A stretch of 64,000 nucleotides of DNA, taken from the NCBI GenBank assembly GCA_030544235.1, contig CM060466.1, positions 6,873,592 to 6,937,591 on the forward strand, read 5' to 3'. A model generated the notes under the pieces. The model did not search any database and was not told the origin of the DNA. It worked only from the letters and a program-made list of their open reading frames with translations. This document shows positions 12,901 through 23,839 of this stretch, piece by piece. The stretch comes from Lepturacanthus savala. Taxonomy: Eukaryota; Chordata; Actinopteri; Scombriformes; Trichiuridae. Each line of letters starts with the position of its first letter. Positions within the stretch are counted from its first letter, which is position 1. The translations under genes and the position numbers were made by a program.

Positions 12901-14991
12901 AAAGTCGTACTCTTGAATATCCAATGATTTTGTGAAGCCACGTTTTAATTGGGAGGGTTTGTCTCATTCAACTTTATCACAATACATTTCTTAGCAATCG
13001 TCATAAGGATTTTTGTGATTGTTGTTTAATTGCAAATTTTGTCTCAAGATCAGACTCAGTCAAAACAAATTTCAGGATCTAGTGGGAAAGTATCTCCTTG
13101 GATGTTTGATAGAGTTTCACATACATTTCACCTGAAGAGGTGTTCATGTTCCAGCTGTTTCTCAGAAATCATGTTTTTTGATGTCAGTCATTTTCTATAC
13201 CTGCTTATTCCTCATTAGGGTCACATGGTCTGCTGGAGCCAATCGGCGAGAGGCAGGGATACGCCCCAGATGGTCTCCAGCCAATCGTGGGGCACACACA
13301 CCATTCACTCACACACTCACACCTACGGGCAATTTAGAGTCTCCAATTAACCTCAGCATGTTTTTGGACTGTGGGAGGAAGCCGGAGTACCTGGTGAAAA
13401 CCCACGCAGACACGGGGAGAACATGCAAACTCCACACAGAAAGGTCCCAGACCCAGGACCAAGGAGGTCTTGAACCTGTGACCTTCTTGCTGTGAGGCAA
13501 CAGCGCTAACCCCTGTTCCACCGTGTCGCCCTGTTTTTTTGATGTCATGCCATTAAATGTCTTAGGAAATCACACACACACAAAATTGATAGCTAAATAT
13601 TTCTTTTTCTGTTCTAATTTCTGATTCATTTTCATGTAATACCAATCCTCTCATCTAGATCTCAGCAAGAAAGCAGCATGTTTCCCCAAATCCTGAGGAG
13701 GTTGATGATCATATGTTGTCAAAGCTTTATTTTCTTCTTCCTCCTGATTTTTCTGCTTCTGTGAATCCCAGGAAACGATGAGGTGCTGGTTCTGGAGGTC
13801 TCCTGGCCCGACGGCAACTCCGCCACTCGCCTCCTTCAGCCTGGAGAAATGAACTCAGTCGTGGAAGTAGCTTATCCCAAAGACGGGGAAACGTCTGAGC
13901 TTTCTGCTGACGCGCAGGTATGCACAGCAAAACTCTTACAAGGTGAAGAAATCTTCTTTTTGGTCCAATATTGAGTAGAATTATCTTATTCCACTGGAAG
14001 ATCATTTATCGTATTTCATGTTTTTTTCTGATTTGGGTCAATTTCATCTTCTTTTAAGAGAACTTGACTAACATTTTCTTAAAAAAAAAGATTAAATTGA
14101 CTAAAATCAAGAAGAAAAATTGAAATAAACTAAATTATCTACCAGTGGAATAAATAAATAAATAAAATAAATGCTCTCATTGCCAATTCCAATTAAATGA
14201 GAAGCAAATTTACCAAAAAAAAGGTCTTTTTCTTTCATCGTGTCAACAGTAGTTGTATATTTCCAGATCTTTCTCCAAAATCCTATTGAATCAACATATT
14301 TGGAATGAATAACAATAAATTCCTTCCTTCTTTCTTTTTTTTCCCCAGTGTGGCAAAGGATTTACTGTCAAGAACGGCCGCTGTGCAGGTAGACACCGTT
14401 TTTACAGCTTTCTAAATCAATTCAAATCAAGTATTCATTTATTCTTTCTATTTCTGTTTCTACAGGAATCTGAATTCTACAGGAACAAAAAAACATTATA
14501 TTTTTAGGACGGGGGTCTTATTATTTCCTTTACTCTATGAGTAGTTTTAATATTTTATTGTATTATTATTATTTCAACCCTTTCACTTTCATTGTTCAGC
14601 TGGATTCTGGTTATTTTCTTTTTCAATGGGGCACTCCCTAAATAAACGGCTTCAAATCACTATCTTGGGTGTGGTGGATTATTGTTTCCTAATTCAAAGG
14701 TTTGATCAGTGGTTTCAGTGCGGTCAGATCACGTGTTGGCCTTTTCCTAGTCTCCGTTCCATCTGTCCTAATCTGTTTTCCCTCTTCTTCTTCTCCCGTC
14801 CTCTCCCTCCATCCTAAGCAGGGTTTTATGAGCCAACCACCTCTGCAGCCTCCTGTTTAAAGACAGTTTTACTGCACAGTGGCAGATGTGAGAGGAAGGA
14901 GGTGGCGTTTGGTGTGACGATGATAGGGACAGCAGCATTTATCCAGCGCTGTGTATCTGGATCAAGCATCTGCTTAAATGACTTCCTGTAA
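6927..14991 (+). CDS. crtac1: Cartilage acidic protein 1 (CRTAC1)
   Basis: Secreted calcium-binding matrix glycoprotein. Coding exons: 6927-7123, 8192-8388, 8464-8600, 9302-9458, 9549-9683, 10686-10822, 10907-11043, 11171-11253, 12172-12272, 12361-12529, 13772-13917 and 14349-14388, plus the candidate last exon 14822-14991; all phases fit and give 601 residues. Residues 1-20 are a signal peptide. FG-GAP/VCBS-type calcium loops lie at about 53-59 (DVDGDGD), 112-117, 290-295, 340-344 and 399-404. An ASPIC/UnbV domain follows at about 428-500 (NNWLRVIPRTQFGSFARGAK, then IIDGGSGYLCEMEPVAHFG). A Cys pair CGKGFTVKNGRC ends the recognised part; the human protein continues into a calcium-binding EGF module that I cannot find downstream. 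The ATG at 6927 follows an acceptor at 6917 and begins a clear signal peptide. Introns hold two SINEs and a MITE. Identity is secure; the last exon is uncertain. Confidence 0.93.
7618..7990 (+). mobile_element. MITE family A copy 1 (crtac1 intron)
   Basis: Begins with ACTACCGTTCAAAAATTTGG, a terminal inverted repeat also seen at 53692, 32570 and 18290. The body (TACACTCTATACATCACTAA and GGCCCATTTCCAGCAACTAT) is shared by six copies in this window. No coding capacity. I regard it as a non-autonomous Tc1/mariner-type element, but the superfamily is inferred. The right end is eroded. Confidence 0.75.
9865..10227 (+). mobile_element. tRNA-derived V-SINE-like SINE copy 1
   Basis: Flanked by a 13-bp direct target duplication ACATTTATTATTA (9852-9864 and 10228-10240). 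The head resembles a tRNA promoter, with an A-box-like GTGCTGCAGGGGTTAGCG and a B box GGTTCAAGACC (9920-9930). The middle segment GTGGAGTTTGCATGTTCTCC is the conserved core of V-SINE-like fish SINEs as I know them. The tail is AGAAAATGACTGACTGAC. It lies in the intron before exon 10686. Confidence 0.88.
10330..10637 (+). mobile_element. tRNA-derived V-SINE-like SINE copy 2
   Basis: Same family and orientation as copy 1, about 100 bp downstream in the same crtac1 intron. It has lost short internal segments (after ACTCTAAATTG and part of the head) and the TGAC tail. No clear target duplication. It ends about 50 bp before exon 10686. Confidence 0.85.
13187..13531 (-). mobile_element. tRNA-derived V-SINE-like SINE copy 3
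   Basis: Inserted on the minus strand in the crtac1 intron before exon 13772. It is flanked by a nearly perfect target duplication, TGTTTTTTGATGTCA at 13172-13186 and the same with one extra T at 13532-13547. The tRNA-like head is at the right end. Confidence 0.88.
13935..14250 (-). mobile_element. MITE family B fragment upstream of a crtac1 exon
   Basis: Contains the family B motifs GGTCCAATATTGAGTAGAAT, TTCCACTGG and CTGATTTGGGTCAATTT, also present at 15248-16063 and 56011-56265. It forms most of the intron preceding the 40-nt exon at 14349 and is the left part of a large inverted repeat described in the findings. Confidence 0.65.
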
Positions 14992-15230
14992 TCTGCAGTA
15001 ATGACTTTCTATCTGTTACATCTGTATATACGACTTAATCCTCTCCTGGTATGTGGACATCCTGCAGTCTGGACTTTTCATGTTTGCTGTGGTGAAGCGA
15101 TCGCATGTTGTTGTTGCATGTTATTGCCGTTTTAAATGACTATTATGCATTTAAAAAATGGTAGAATTTTATTCTTTTCCTTTTTCTTTATACTGTTTGA
15201 AATAAATATTCATTTATTTATTGTTTTTTT
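14822..15230 (+). other. crtac1: Candidate last exon and polyadenylation signal of crtac1
   Basis: A long pyrimidine tract (from about 14783) ends in an acceptor at 14820-14821. Joined in phase to the exon ending at 14388, it reads GFYEPTTSAASCLKTVLLHS and continues for 57 codons to TAA at 14989-14991. AATAAA occurs at 15201-15206. The tail has five cysteines but no recognisable domain and does not resemble the EGF module of human CRTAC1. It could be a fish-specific or isoform-specific end, or a chance open frame. Confidence 0.45.
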
Positions 15231-15247
15231 GGGTTTTTTTTGCATAA

Positions 15248-16063
15248 GATGCACTGAAAAAACTGAAATCTTTAAAGGTGAAAATATATATTTGGTACAA
15301 TTCATTCGATATTGAGTAAAATGATCTTATTCCTTATTTTATGATTTCTTTCTTGATTTTAGTCAATTTAATCATTTTCTTTTAAGAATATGTCATGTTT
15401 TCTTAAAAAAAGACCAAATTGACCCAAATCAGGAAAAAAAACTTGACACAGTGAAAGAAAAAGACCTCTTTTTTTTGTAAATTTACTTCTCATTTAATTG
15501 GAATTAGCAGTGAGAGAGAAGACTTTATTTATTTTATTTATTTTATTATTCCACTGGTAGATAATTTAGTTTATTTCAACTTTTCTTCTTGATTTTAGTC
15601 AATTTAATCTTGACAGGAAATCCTTTGCCACACTGGGAAAAAAAAGAAAGAAGGAAGGATTTTATTGTTATTCATTCCAAATATGTTGATTCAATAGGAT
15701 TTTGGAGAAAGATCTGGAAATATACAACTACTGTTGAAAGAAAAAGACCTTTTTTTGGTAAATTTGCTTCTCATTTAATTGGAATTGGCAATGAGAGCAT
15801 TTATTTTATTTATTTATTTATTCCACTGGTAGATAATTTAGTTAATTTCAATTTTTCTTCTTGATTTTAGTCAATTTAATCTTTTTTTTAAGAAAATGTT
15901 AGTCAAGTTCTCTTAAAACAAGATGAAATTGACCCAAATCAGAGAAGAAAACATGAAATAAGATAAAATATCAAAGTGGAATAAGATAATTCTACTCAAT
16001 TTTGGACTAATTGTACCAAAAACAAGATATTTTCACCAGTTAAGATTTCAGTTTTTGCAGTGT
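15248..16063. mobile_element. MITE family B element carrying an inverted crtac1 fragment
   Basis: Terminal inverted repeats of about 50 bp: left ACTGAAATCTTTAAAGGTG at about 15257, right CACCAGTTAAGATTTCAGT at about 16034, both running to GGTACAATT or AATTGTACC. The interior has a 155-bp direct repeat (15450-15607 and 15733-15889). Between 15608 and about 16012 it holds an inverted copy of crtac1 13945-14373, including a splice acceptor and 25 nt of exon (15608-15632, minus strand). No open reading frame. Confidence 0.75.
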
Positions 16064-17705
16064 AATAAAATGAGCCACTGTTCAGACACTAACAATGGTT
16101 CTCACAAATTCTAGAAATTAAAACATGACGTTTAATGTACGTTAGTGTAACAGTAGCACTCCTGTTGAGTTGTTTCTCTGGTGTCTAATGAATGTAAAAT
16201 TCACTTTCCTCTACATTTGTCCTGAGGGAAATATCTGAAGCTGCTAAATGTTCCACAGCACTAACTCATACAGTGGGTTTATCAGAGCCCTTTGGTGAAA
16301 CAGTGGTTGAAACAGTTCAAATCTTCTATACCTGCTTATTCCTCATTAGGGTCACATGGTCTGCTGGAGCCAATCCCAGCGCGTTACAGCGAGAGGCAGG
16401 GATACACCCCAGATGGTCACCAGCCAATCATGGAGCACACACACAATTCACTCACACACTCACACCTACGGGCAATTTAGAGTCTCCAATTAACCTCAGC
16501 ATGTTTTTGGACTGTGGGAGGAAGCCGGAGTACTTGGTGAAAACCCACACAGACACGGGGAGAACATGCAAACTCCACACAGAAAGGTCCCAGACCCAGG
16601 ACCAAGGAGGTCTTGAACCTTCCGACCTTCTTGCGCCACCGTGTCGCCCCCAGTTCAAATCATCTGCTATAAAAACATCACATTAGTAGATTTATGTTAC
16701 AATGAAGAAAGGTAACTTCTGTGCTGCTGTGATGAAACAGTATTTATTTGACACCAGTCATATACACCTCGTTGCCACGTGTATCAAACAATAAGCAGTA
16801 CGAAAGTTTGTTCTTGCACAAAATGTCACCAAAAGTAAAAGACACATTCACGTTTGTAAGCCGTTTTTTTTGTTGTTTTTTTTGGCAGTTATTGTTCTTT
16901 GGAAGTTCGTTCAGAAATCAAGGACAGGTCTGTGTGTTTCACAACACCACGGGTATGATTCAGGAAGACTTTTTCTTTTTTTCCCCCCCATCCATTCTTT
17001 GTCTACTCGCTGATGCATCCAATGCACCGTATGTCTTTGCATAATCAAAATTTAGGAAGAGTTGGTCTCGCTCGGTGAAACCTGGAGGTTACTACTTAAG
17101 GTGTGTGTTTGTGTTTGTGTGTTCAATGAAACGCAGGCTTCGTGTGAGAAATATGGAAGATCTGCTACATCATGAAGATGATTTTGAAAGCCAGCATCTG
17201 GTGTGTATGGCTGGTGGTGATGGGTTTAGGTCGTGGCTGATCTGGACCGCGTGGCTGAGGTATGAGGTTTGTGGGTTTTTTAACACTTCCTCTCACTTCC
17301 TCTCAGCCTTTTTTTTTTTCTTCTCACCCACCGGATGACGTGTGGTTGTGGCAACTTCAAAAGGAGGGAAAGTAATAATACGATCACACAAAGTTTTACC
17401 AGCGCGGATGATTTTTTTTCTTCTTTTTTTTTCCAACATTATTGTCTCAGTGCATGCACACAAACTACTAAAGTGCATGAAGCGATCACTGTGAAGATAA
17501 AGCTCGAACACGTTTTAAGCGTACGATGGCAGGTTAGGAGCAACGCGCCTTTTCTTAGGTAAAGGTGGTGAATTCTTTGTGTGAGCGTAGCTTAGGGGTG
17601 GGGGATGGGTTTAAATGTTGGGACAGGAGTGGCATCTCTGTCCTAAGTTCTCCTCTGGGGGGTTGTGAGTGATCAGGGGGACGTAGCTTTTTAGGAAATG
17701 CCCAG
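16064..17705. other. Convergent spacer between crtac1 and golga7b
   Basis: Apart from a SINE at 16324-16650 I see no coding exon. I searched for a calcium-binding EGF exon belonging to crtac1 and did not find one. The part next to 17706 is presumably the golga7b 3' untranslated region. Confidence 0.5.
16324..16650 (-). mobile_element. tRNA-derived V-SINE-like SINE copy 4
   Basis: Minus-strand copy with an 11-bp target duplication CAGTTCAAATC at 16313-16323 and 16651-16661. The head has a small deletion before the A box. It lies downstream of crtac1. Confidence 0.87.
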
Positions 17706-20700
17706 TCATCGAGCCGTGCTGCCGGACACAGAGCTGCTCCCTGAGCTGGAGCCACTGGAGCCCCGGTCTTCATAGATGGAAATCTCTATCTGGTCAAAAT
17801 AGTTAAGGATAGAATATGTCCTTATTTTGAAAGAAAAGCAGTTTGTTTCAATGAAGATATCTTTAAACTAATCATAAATGTCACTCTATACATCACTAAT
17901 GTGGTAAATGACTATTCTAGCTGCAAATGTCTGGTTTTTGGTGCATCAATATCTACATAGGTGTATAGAGGCCCATTTCCAGCAACTATCAGTCCAGTGT
18001 TCTAATGGAACAATGTGTTTGCTCATTGCATCAGAAGGTTAATGGATGATTAGAAAACCCTTGATGCTAACATGTTAGCACAGCTGAAAAGTTAGCTGCT
18101 TAGAGAAGTGAGAAAACCTTTGACGAAAGCAAATTTTGAAGGAAAAAAATATTATTTCAGATACAAATCATTATTTCTAACCTTGTCCATGTCTTGACTA
18201 TATTTTCTATTCATTTTACAACTCATGGTGGTAAATAAAGGTGTGACTTTTCATGGAAAACACTAAATTGTCTGGGTGACCCAAAACTCTTGAACAGTAA
18301 ATTGTATATGTGTATATTAAAAAAGGTAAAACCCAAATGTTTTTTTCACACTTGCAGCTGCAAACACAGAGTAAGGATACGACACGCATTCCCCGTTCTA
18401 TGGGGTCTGTGATGAGCAGACCTCTGGGAGCATAGATCTTCTCATTCTGCTCCTGGATGTACTTGGCTATCTTCTTTAACACCTGACACACGGACAAATT
18501 AAATGAAATTAAGACAAATGCAATGGAATCAAAGGCAATGTTAATTGATTTGTTTTTCAAATGTGCCTCAAAATAGTCGTCAGGTGCCCATATGAATAGA
18601 GACACAGGTTTGTCTCACTGTCATCATTTCTTATGTTTATACAGACAGTGTCTGACCTACGAACATAATAGGTTCCAAGAGGCCATTTGTAAAATTAATT
18701 GGAAAAAAAATCTCAACAGAGCAGTGTTTTCCTGTTCAGCATTAGTGAACATAACAATTTGGCACTAAAAATCCTTATATAAGTATATTTTACATACATT
18801 TTTGCACAGAAGGAGGACTGTGGATTTTGTATGAAGAGATCTTTTAAAGGTACAGTGTGTAGTTTCTATTGGTGATTAACTGAGTAACCCAAGCATGTAG
18901 AAGAACCTACAGTGGCCATTGTTCAGTTTGTCTGTTCTGGGCTACTGTAGAAACATAGCGGGCTCTATGGAGGGGAAACTAATACTACTAGCTCGATGTA
19001 AGGTAATAAAAACACAGCAATTCTTATTTTAACTCAATTATATATTACCGTAAATTCTCTAATATAGGCCCGGGCCTTTATTTACTTAAACGCATTAATA
19101 CCCAGGCCTTTATTGGAACAAGGCTTCTATATATTTGAGCAAAAGCAGATTACCAGTATAATAAAGACAATAATGAGATTTTGTGTCTATTTCAACCTAT
19201 AAAATATTAGTTTCATTTATTGGAAAGGTACCGTTTCATTACGGTATGCATACAGAACATTAACAACAATAACAAAAGGCAACTTAATGATTTAGACAAC
19301 TTTAACCATCTTCTCCAATTCTGTTTAATCCTCCTCCTCAGTTTTCTCCTTATCACCCCACAGCCTCTACAACAAGCTTCACAGTTGCCGTGGTAACAAC
19401 ATTAGCTTACAGGTGATTTGCCCCTGTCAGCTATTGCACAGGTTTGATATTGTAGGTGCTCTGGTAGCTTTGTTCTAATGAGCTAAACAGTGTCGTCTGT
19501 ATATTTTTGCATTCAGTTATACATTTAAAAACATTGTTTTTTTTATATTTGTTAGAAACACTTGCCTATATTCAAGAATTTATGGTAATTAAAACACAAT
19601 TATTCTTGTTTCTGCCTATCCGTTCCACTAGATTCTGTTATTCTGTACCTTTAAGCAATGCTAACAGTAACAAAAACATGCATCAGTGATCATTTGGGCA
19701 CCTGTTGCTTTAGAACGGACATGATAAATGGAGAACCTAGCCTTTAATCCTCCACCCTGGCTCATTAAAATGCAAGAGGTTGTAGATGGTCAGTCTGACC
19801 TTCTCATAGCGTGTCTCCATGCAGAGGAAGATAAGATATGCCGTAGCACAGGCCAGACAACCCTCCAGATAGGACTGCCCTCCGATCTTTTCTGCTTCTG
19901 CGTAGTAGTTATTCAGCGTCTTCACAGTGTCCTCGAACAGCGTCCGCTCGATCTGGAGACACACAGGACAGATTTGTGGGTTTTAACTGGAAAAATGTGA
20001 GTTTTCAAGACGTTAACCAAAGTTTAAGCTAGCTCCAAAGTCTCCCTCCACTCAAAAATGTGCTTTTCTTCTTGTTTATTCAGTTGGATTTTTAAGCTTG
20101 ACTGTGCAGAACGATGTATGTGCAGGGTTTGACACTGGGAGGCCTGTGAGTATGATTTGTGACATCACAAGTTTGGACCAATTCCAGTCAAATATGCAAC
20201 TTCCACAAGTGGACGTATCATACTCAGGTTCAGAACAGGTAGGGTAACTACAAGGCTTCTATTGTAGAGGACCACTCACCTTGATTGACAGGTGGATGTA
20301 ATGATAATATTAGCTGAAAGTGGTCTACTCCTTCACCTGCCTGGTTGGACCCGCCCTTCTGCCCCCACCCTACAGCATCTCTACTGACTGAAACATCTTC
20401 ACAGACTAAAACATCATCATCAGATGGATGATGTCCGTCCATGGGAGTGGATCTCCCCAAGGTTTCTTCTTTCCCACTTTTGGAGTTTTTCCTTGCCGAG
20501 AAGGAGACTCTAAGGACTGTCTGAGTCACTTTGGACTGAATTCTGTGAAGTACTTTGAGACAACTCTGTTGTAATATTGGATTATATAAACATGACACGG
20601 TGGCGCAGGGGTTAGCGCTGTTGCCTCACAGCAAGAAGGTCGCAGGTTCAAGACCTCCTTGGTCCTGGGTCTGGGACCTTTCTGTGTGGAGTTTGCATGT

Positions 20701-22044
20701 TCTCCCCGTGTCTGTGTGGGTTTTCACCAGGTACTCCGGCTTCCTCCCACAGTCCAAAAACATGCTGAGGTTAATTGGAGACTATAAATTGCCTGTAGGT
20801 GTGAGTGTGTGAGTGAATGGTGTTTGTGCCCCATGATTGGCTGGCGACCATCTGGGGTGTATCCCTGCCTCTCGCCGTAACGCACTGGGATTGGCTCCAG
20901 CAGACCATGTGACCCTAATGAGGAATAAGCAGGTATAGAAAATGACTGACTGACTGATCTATAGATGATTTCAGGCAATATGATTTATTTCCCCAGGTTT
21001 TGTTTTCCTCAACTATTTTAAACTTTACGTTAAGACATAGATGGTTCTTTTAGTTCTTCAGTTGTAATAACTGCTGTTACTCAAGCACTCCATGTAGTCT
21101 ATATACAGCATGTTCCTTGTTATAACCAGGTCTATATTTGAAAGAATGAATGATAGTTGTCATTCTTCCATTAGAGTTATTGCATTTATTGTTTTAATGA
21201 TGATGTAAGTTTCTATGACGCTTGTAAATGTTGTTGTGCACTGAAACTCGATTTGAAGAGAAAATCCCAAATGAGATCCAAATCCCAATCCAATTCAATT
21301 CCCGAATTTAAAGCACTGAGATAACAAAAATGCCCACAGTGGCACTGAGCCATACAGCTCTGGAAAAAAATAAGAGACCACTGCATTTATTTTTTTTCTG
21401 AAATCAGCATCTCTACGTGTATTCCAGCCATTTCATTCCAACACATGAACACCTCATTCTGCTTAAAGAGGAACCAGGGAATAAAGTCACCCAAGAACAA
21501 TGATAAAGACTGTGGAGAACATGACAAGACGCATGAAAACCGGGATTAAAAATAAGGGTTATTGCACCAAATATTGATTTCTGGACTCTTCTTAAGTGTA
21601 AACATTAGTATTATGTTGTTTTAAAATGAGTTGATTGATATTAAAATGAATTTGATTGATATTTTTCTGCGAATAAATGCTCTAAACATACAATTTACGC
21701 AGCAAATTTACATCCAGCCTCCTCACCCTGCTCTCCAGCTCTGAGGGGAACTTGGTCTGGAACTTGCAGGTGGTTCCCTCGCTGTAGTCCCTCTGGATGA
21801 AGACTTTGTTGGCCAGTGATGCGCTGTGCCTCAACTCCTGCAGGTTGTGGAACTGTAAGGAGGAGACGGACACAATGAGTCCCCCCCAAGTCCCTCGGCT
21901 GTAATGTTTGCACACAGGGCGGCTGATGGTTTGGTCTTCGCGAGGACAGGATGATGGAGGAGAATGTGATCCGTCACTTTGTGGCTCGGTGTCATTTCTG
22001 CCCTGTTGGCTGCTGGATCAAAGCCCAGCATTTGGGTGTACTAT

Positions 22045-22080
<36 letters not shown>

Positions 22081-22760
22081 TTCTTACAGGAAAGGTAAAA
22101 CCTCACAGGACGTTTCACTACAGCTCCCAACAGATCGATGAGGCGGAACAGAATGAGACTGATAGATCCTAATCTTACAAGTCTTTTAAATCTCAGGTTC
22201 ATTGTGCTGCGAATGTGATTTAAAGGTGAAAATGTTATTAACTAATATTAATTTCAAGGTTTTTTTAAGCATTTCATCAAAGAGAATGAGAGAAAAGTCT
22301 GGAAAAAAGCAGCGAGGGAGGTTTGGGGCGGCTTCTGTCCATGGTGCTGAACCGTGTGTGTGTGTGTGTGTGTTCGTGTCTATGTGTCTGTGTGTGGTCA
22401 CTGGTCACAGCAGTGGCCTGTCACCGGATTAACGGGGCGTCTCTACAGAAAACAACAGATGAACAGCAGCTGAAACAAAACGCGGCGAGAATCCGACGAT
22501 TCTGCTCCGTTTCTCCTCCCGATAAATCACGATAAACGAGCTTTTTTAAAAAAAAATATTTTGTATTTCCTCCTCTAACACGCGCACAGGACGGACGGAA
22601 CCAGCGGGACCGTGGAGGACAACGCGGTCCCGGTACCCCCCCCCACCCCACGCCCGCCTCCGTTGACCATGTGGACCGCGGCTCACGTCGCAACGACCGT
22701 GTTCGGTTATTAACGGGCCATTAAACAGGGAACGTGCCGGTCTTACCTCTCTGTCGCCAT
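17706..22760 (-). CDS. golga7b: Golgin A7 family member B (GOLGA7B)
   Basis: Small palmitoylated peripheral membrane protein; mammalian GOLGA7B is an accessory of the palmitoyl-transferase ZDHHC5. Minus-strand exons: 22760-22747 (ATGGCGACAGAG plus AG), 21852-21727 (FHNLQELRHSASLANKVFIQ), 19952-19800 (IERTLFEDTVKTLN to FLCMETRYEK), 18482-18381 (VLKKIAKYIQEQNEKI to ERGMRV) and 17789-17706 (IEISIYEDRG, a Ser/Gly tail, TGA). The last four are phase 0. The pair in EGCLACATAY (about residues 78 and 81) corresponds to the palmitoylated cysteines of GOLGA7. The expected protein is about 158 residues (human 167). Oddity: the only canonical donor after the start codon leaves two extra bases (AG), so exon 1 does not splice in frame to the exon at 21852; see findings. 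Family identity is certain. Confidence 0.92.
17805..18302 (+). mobile_element. MITE family A copy 2 (golga7b last intron)
   Basis: Shares TGTCACTCTATACATCACTAATGTGG-type body sequence with the other family A copies and ends in the inverted terminus TGACCCAAAACTCTTGAACAG (about 18270-18292). The left end, beginning near ATGTCCTTATTTTGAAAGA, lies about 20 nt from the acceptor of the last golga7b exon. Confidence 0.78.
18846..19020 (+). repeat. Dispersed repeat starting AAAGGTACAGTG
   Basis: Begins AAAGGTACAGTGTGTAGTTTC. A related copy begins at 29524 (AAAGGTACAGTGCATAGTTTC) and ends near 29900 with the inverted GGACCTTTAAAG. This is a common fish short inverted-terminus repeat, located here in a golga7b intron. 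Confidence 0.5.
20425..20592 (+). mobile_element. LINE 3'-end fragment
   Basis: CCCCAAGGTTTCTTCTTTC, GGAGTTTTTCCTTGCCGAGA, then TACTTTGAGACAACTCTGTT and TTGGATTATATAAAC are the typical 3' end of an abundant fish non-LTR retrotransposon. It runs directly into SINE copy 5, so the SINE either inserted at or was co-mobilised with this tail. Confidence 0.6.
20594..20955 (+). mobile_element. tRNA-derived V-SINE-like SINE copy 5
   Basis: Nearly full-length plus-strand copy in a golga7b intron, from GACACGGTGGCGCAGG to the tail AAAATGACTGACTGACTGA. The first bases are missing and no target duplication is obvious, fitting its junction with the LINE tail on its left. Confidence 0.85.
21355..21675 (+). 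mobile_element. Tc1-like element remnant (CAGCTCTGGAAAAAA family)
   Basis: Begins CAGCTCTGGAAAAAAATAAG, the left terminus of the element found whole at 61704-62182, and continues with shared sequence (GCTTAAAGAGGAACCAGGGA, GACTGTGGAGAACATGAC). It ends about 50 bp before the golga7b exon 21727-21852. No transposase frame. Confidence 0.7.
22052..22077. repeat. (CA)n microsatellite
   Basis: About 13 CA units in the first intron of golga7b. A (TG) tract at about 22354-22372 follows in the same intron. Confidence 0.9.
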
Positions 22761-22870
22761 GTTGCCATCCGTGGCCGTAGGGACGAGTCCCTGCACGCGC
22801 TGAAATCGCTTTAGTGGGTCACAGGGACGGATTGGAGGAGTGGAGAGGGGAGGGGGAGGGGGCGGGGCTT
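22560..22870 (-). promoter_or_regulatory. golga7b: GC-rich promoter region of golga7b
   Basis: A CpG-rich stretch with poly-C and poly-G runs surrounds the ATG-containing first exon (ending 22747) and extends upstream to about 22870. It is far richer in CpG than the AT-rich surroundings, as expected for a CpG-island promoter. Individual sites are not resolved. Confidence 0.55.
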
Positions 22871-23106
22871 ATACAGATGTACAAATACAGCGTTTAGGTC
22901 AGGGTCATAGCTATAGATCTTTTTCACAGCGGCCATATTGATACGAAACATTAGGTAAACAGAGGAGTTATTATAATGATATTAATAATGTTACTTGGAA
23001 AGACTCTGCTGCACTAATTGGAACAGAAACCAGGGCCGTAGACTAGGATGTTTCAAATACTGAGGTCAGCATTCTATATAATTTAAAATATACTGGCTTA
23101 GATATA

Positions 23107-23780
<674 letters not shown>

Positions 23781-23839
23781 CACACACTCTTTATAGCCCA
23801 GGGGTACTTAACAAAATAAGGTGAAATAACTTGAAATAA

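Noticed and set aside
16748..17044. Open frame with QVCVFHNTTG as a possible crtac1 EGF exon
   Set aside because: Cysteine spacing does not fit a calcium-binding EGF module, and there is no convincing acceptor in phase with 14388.
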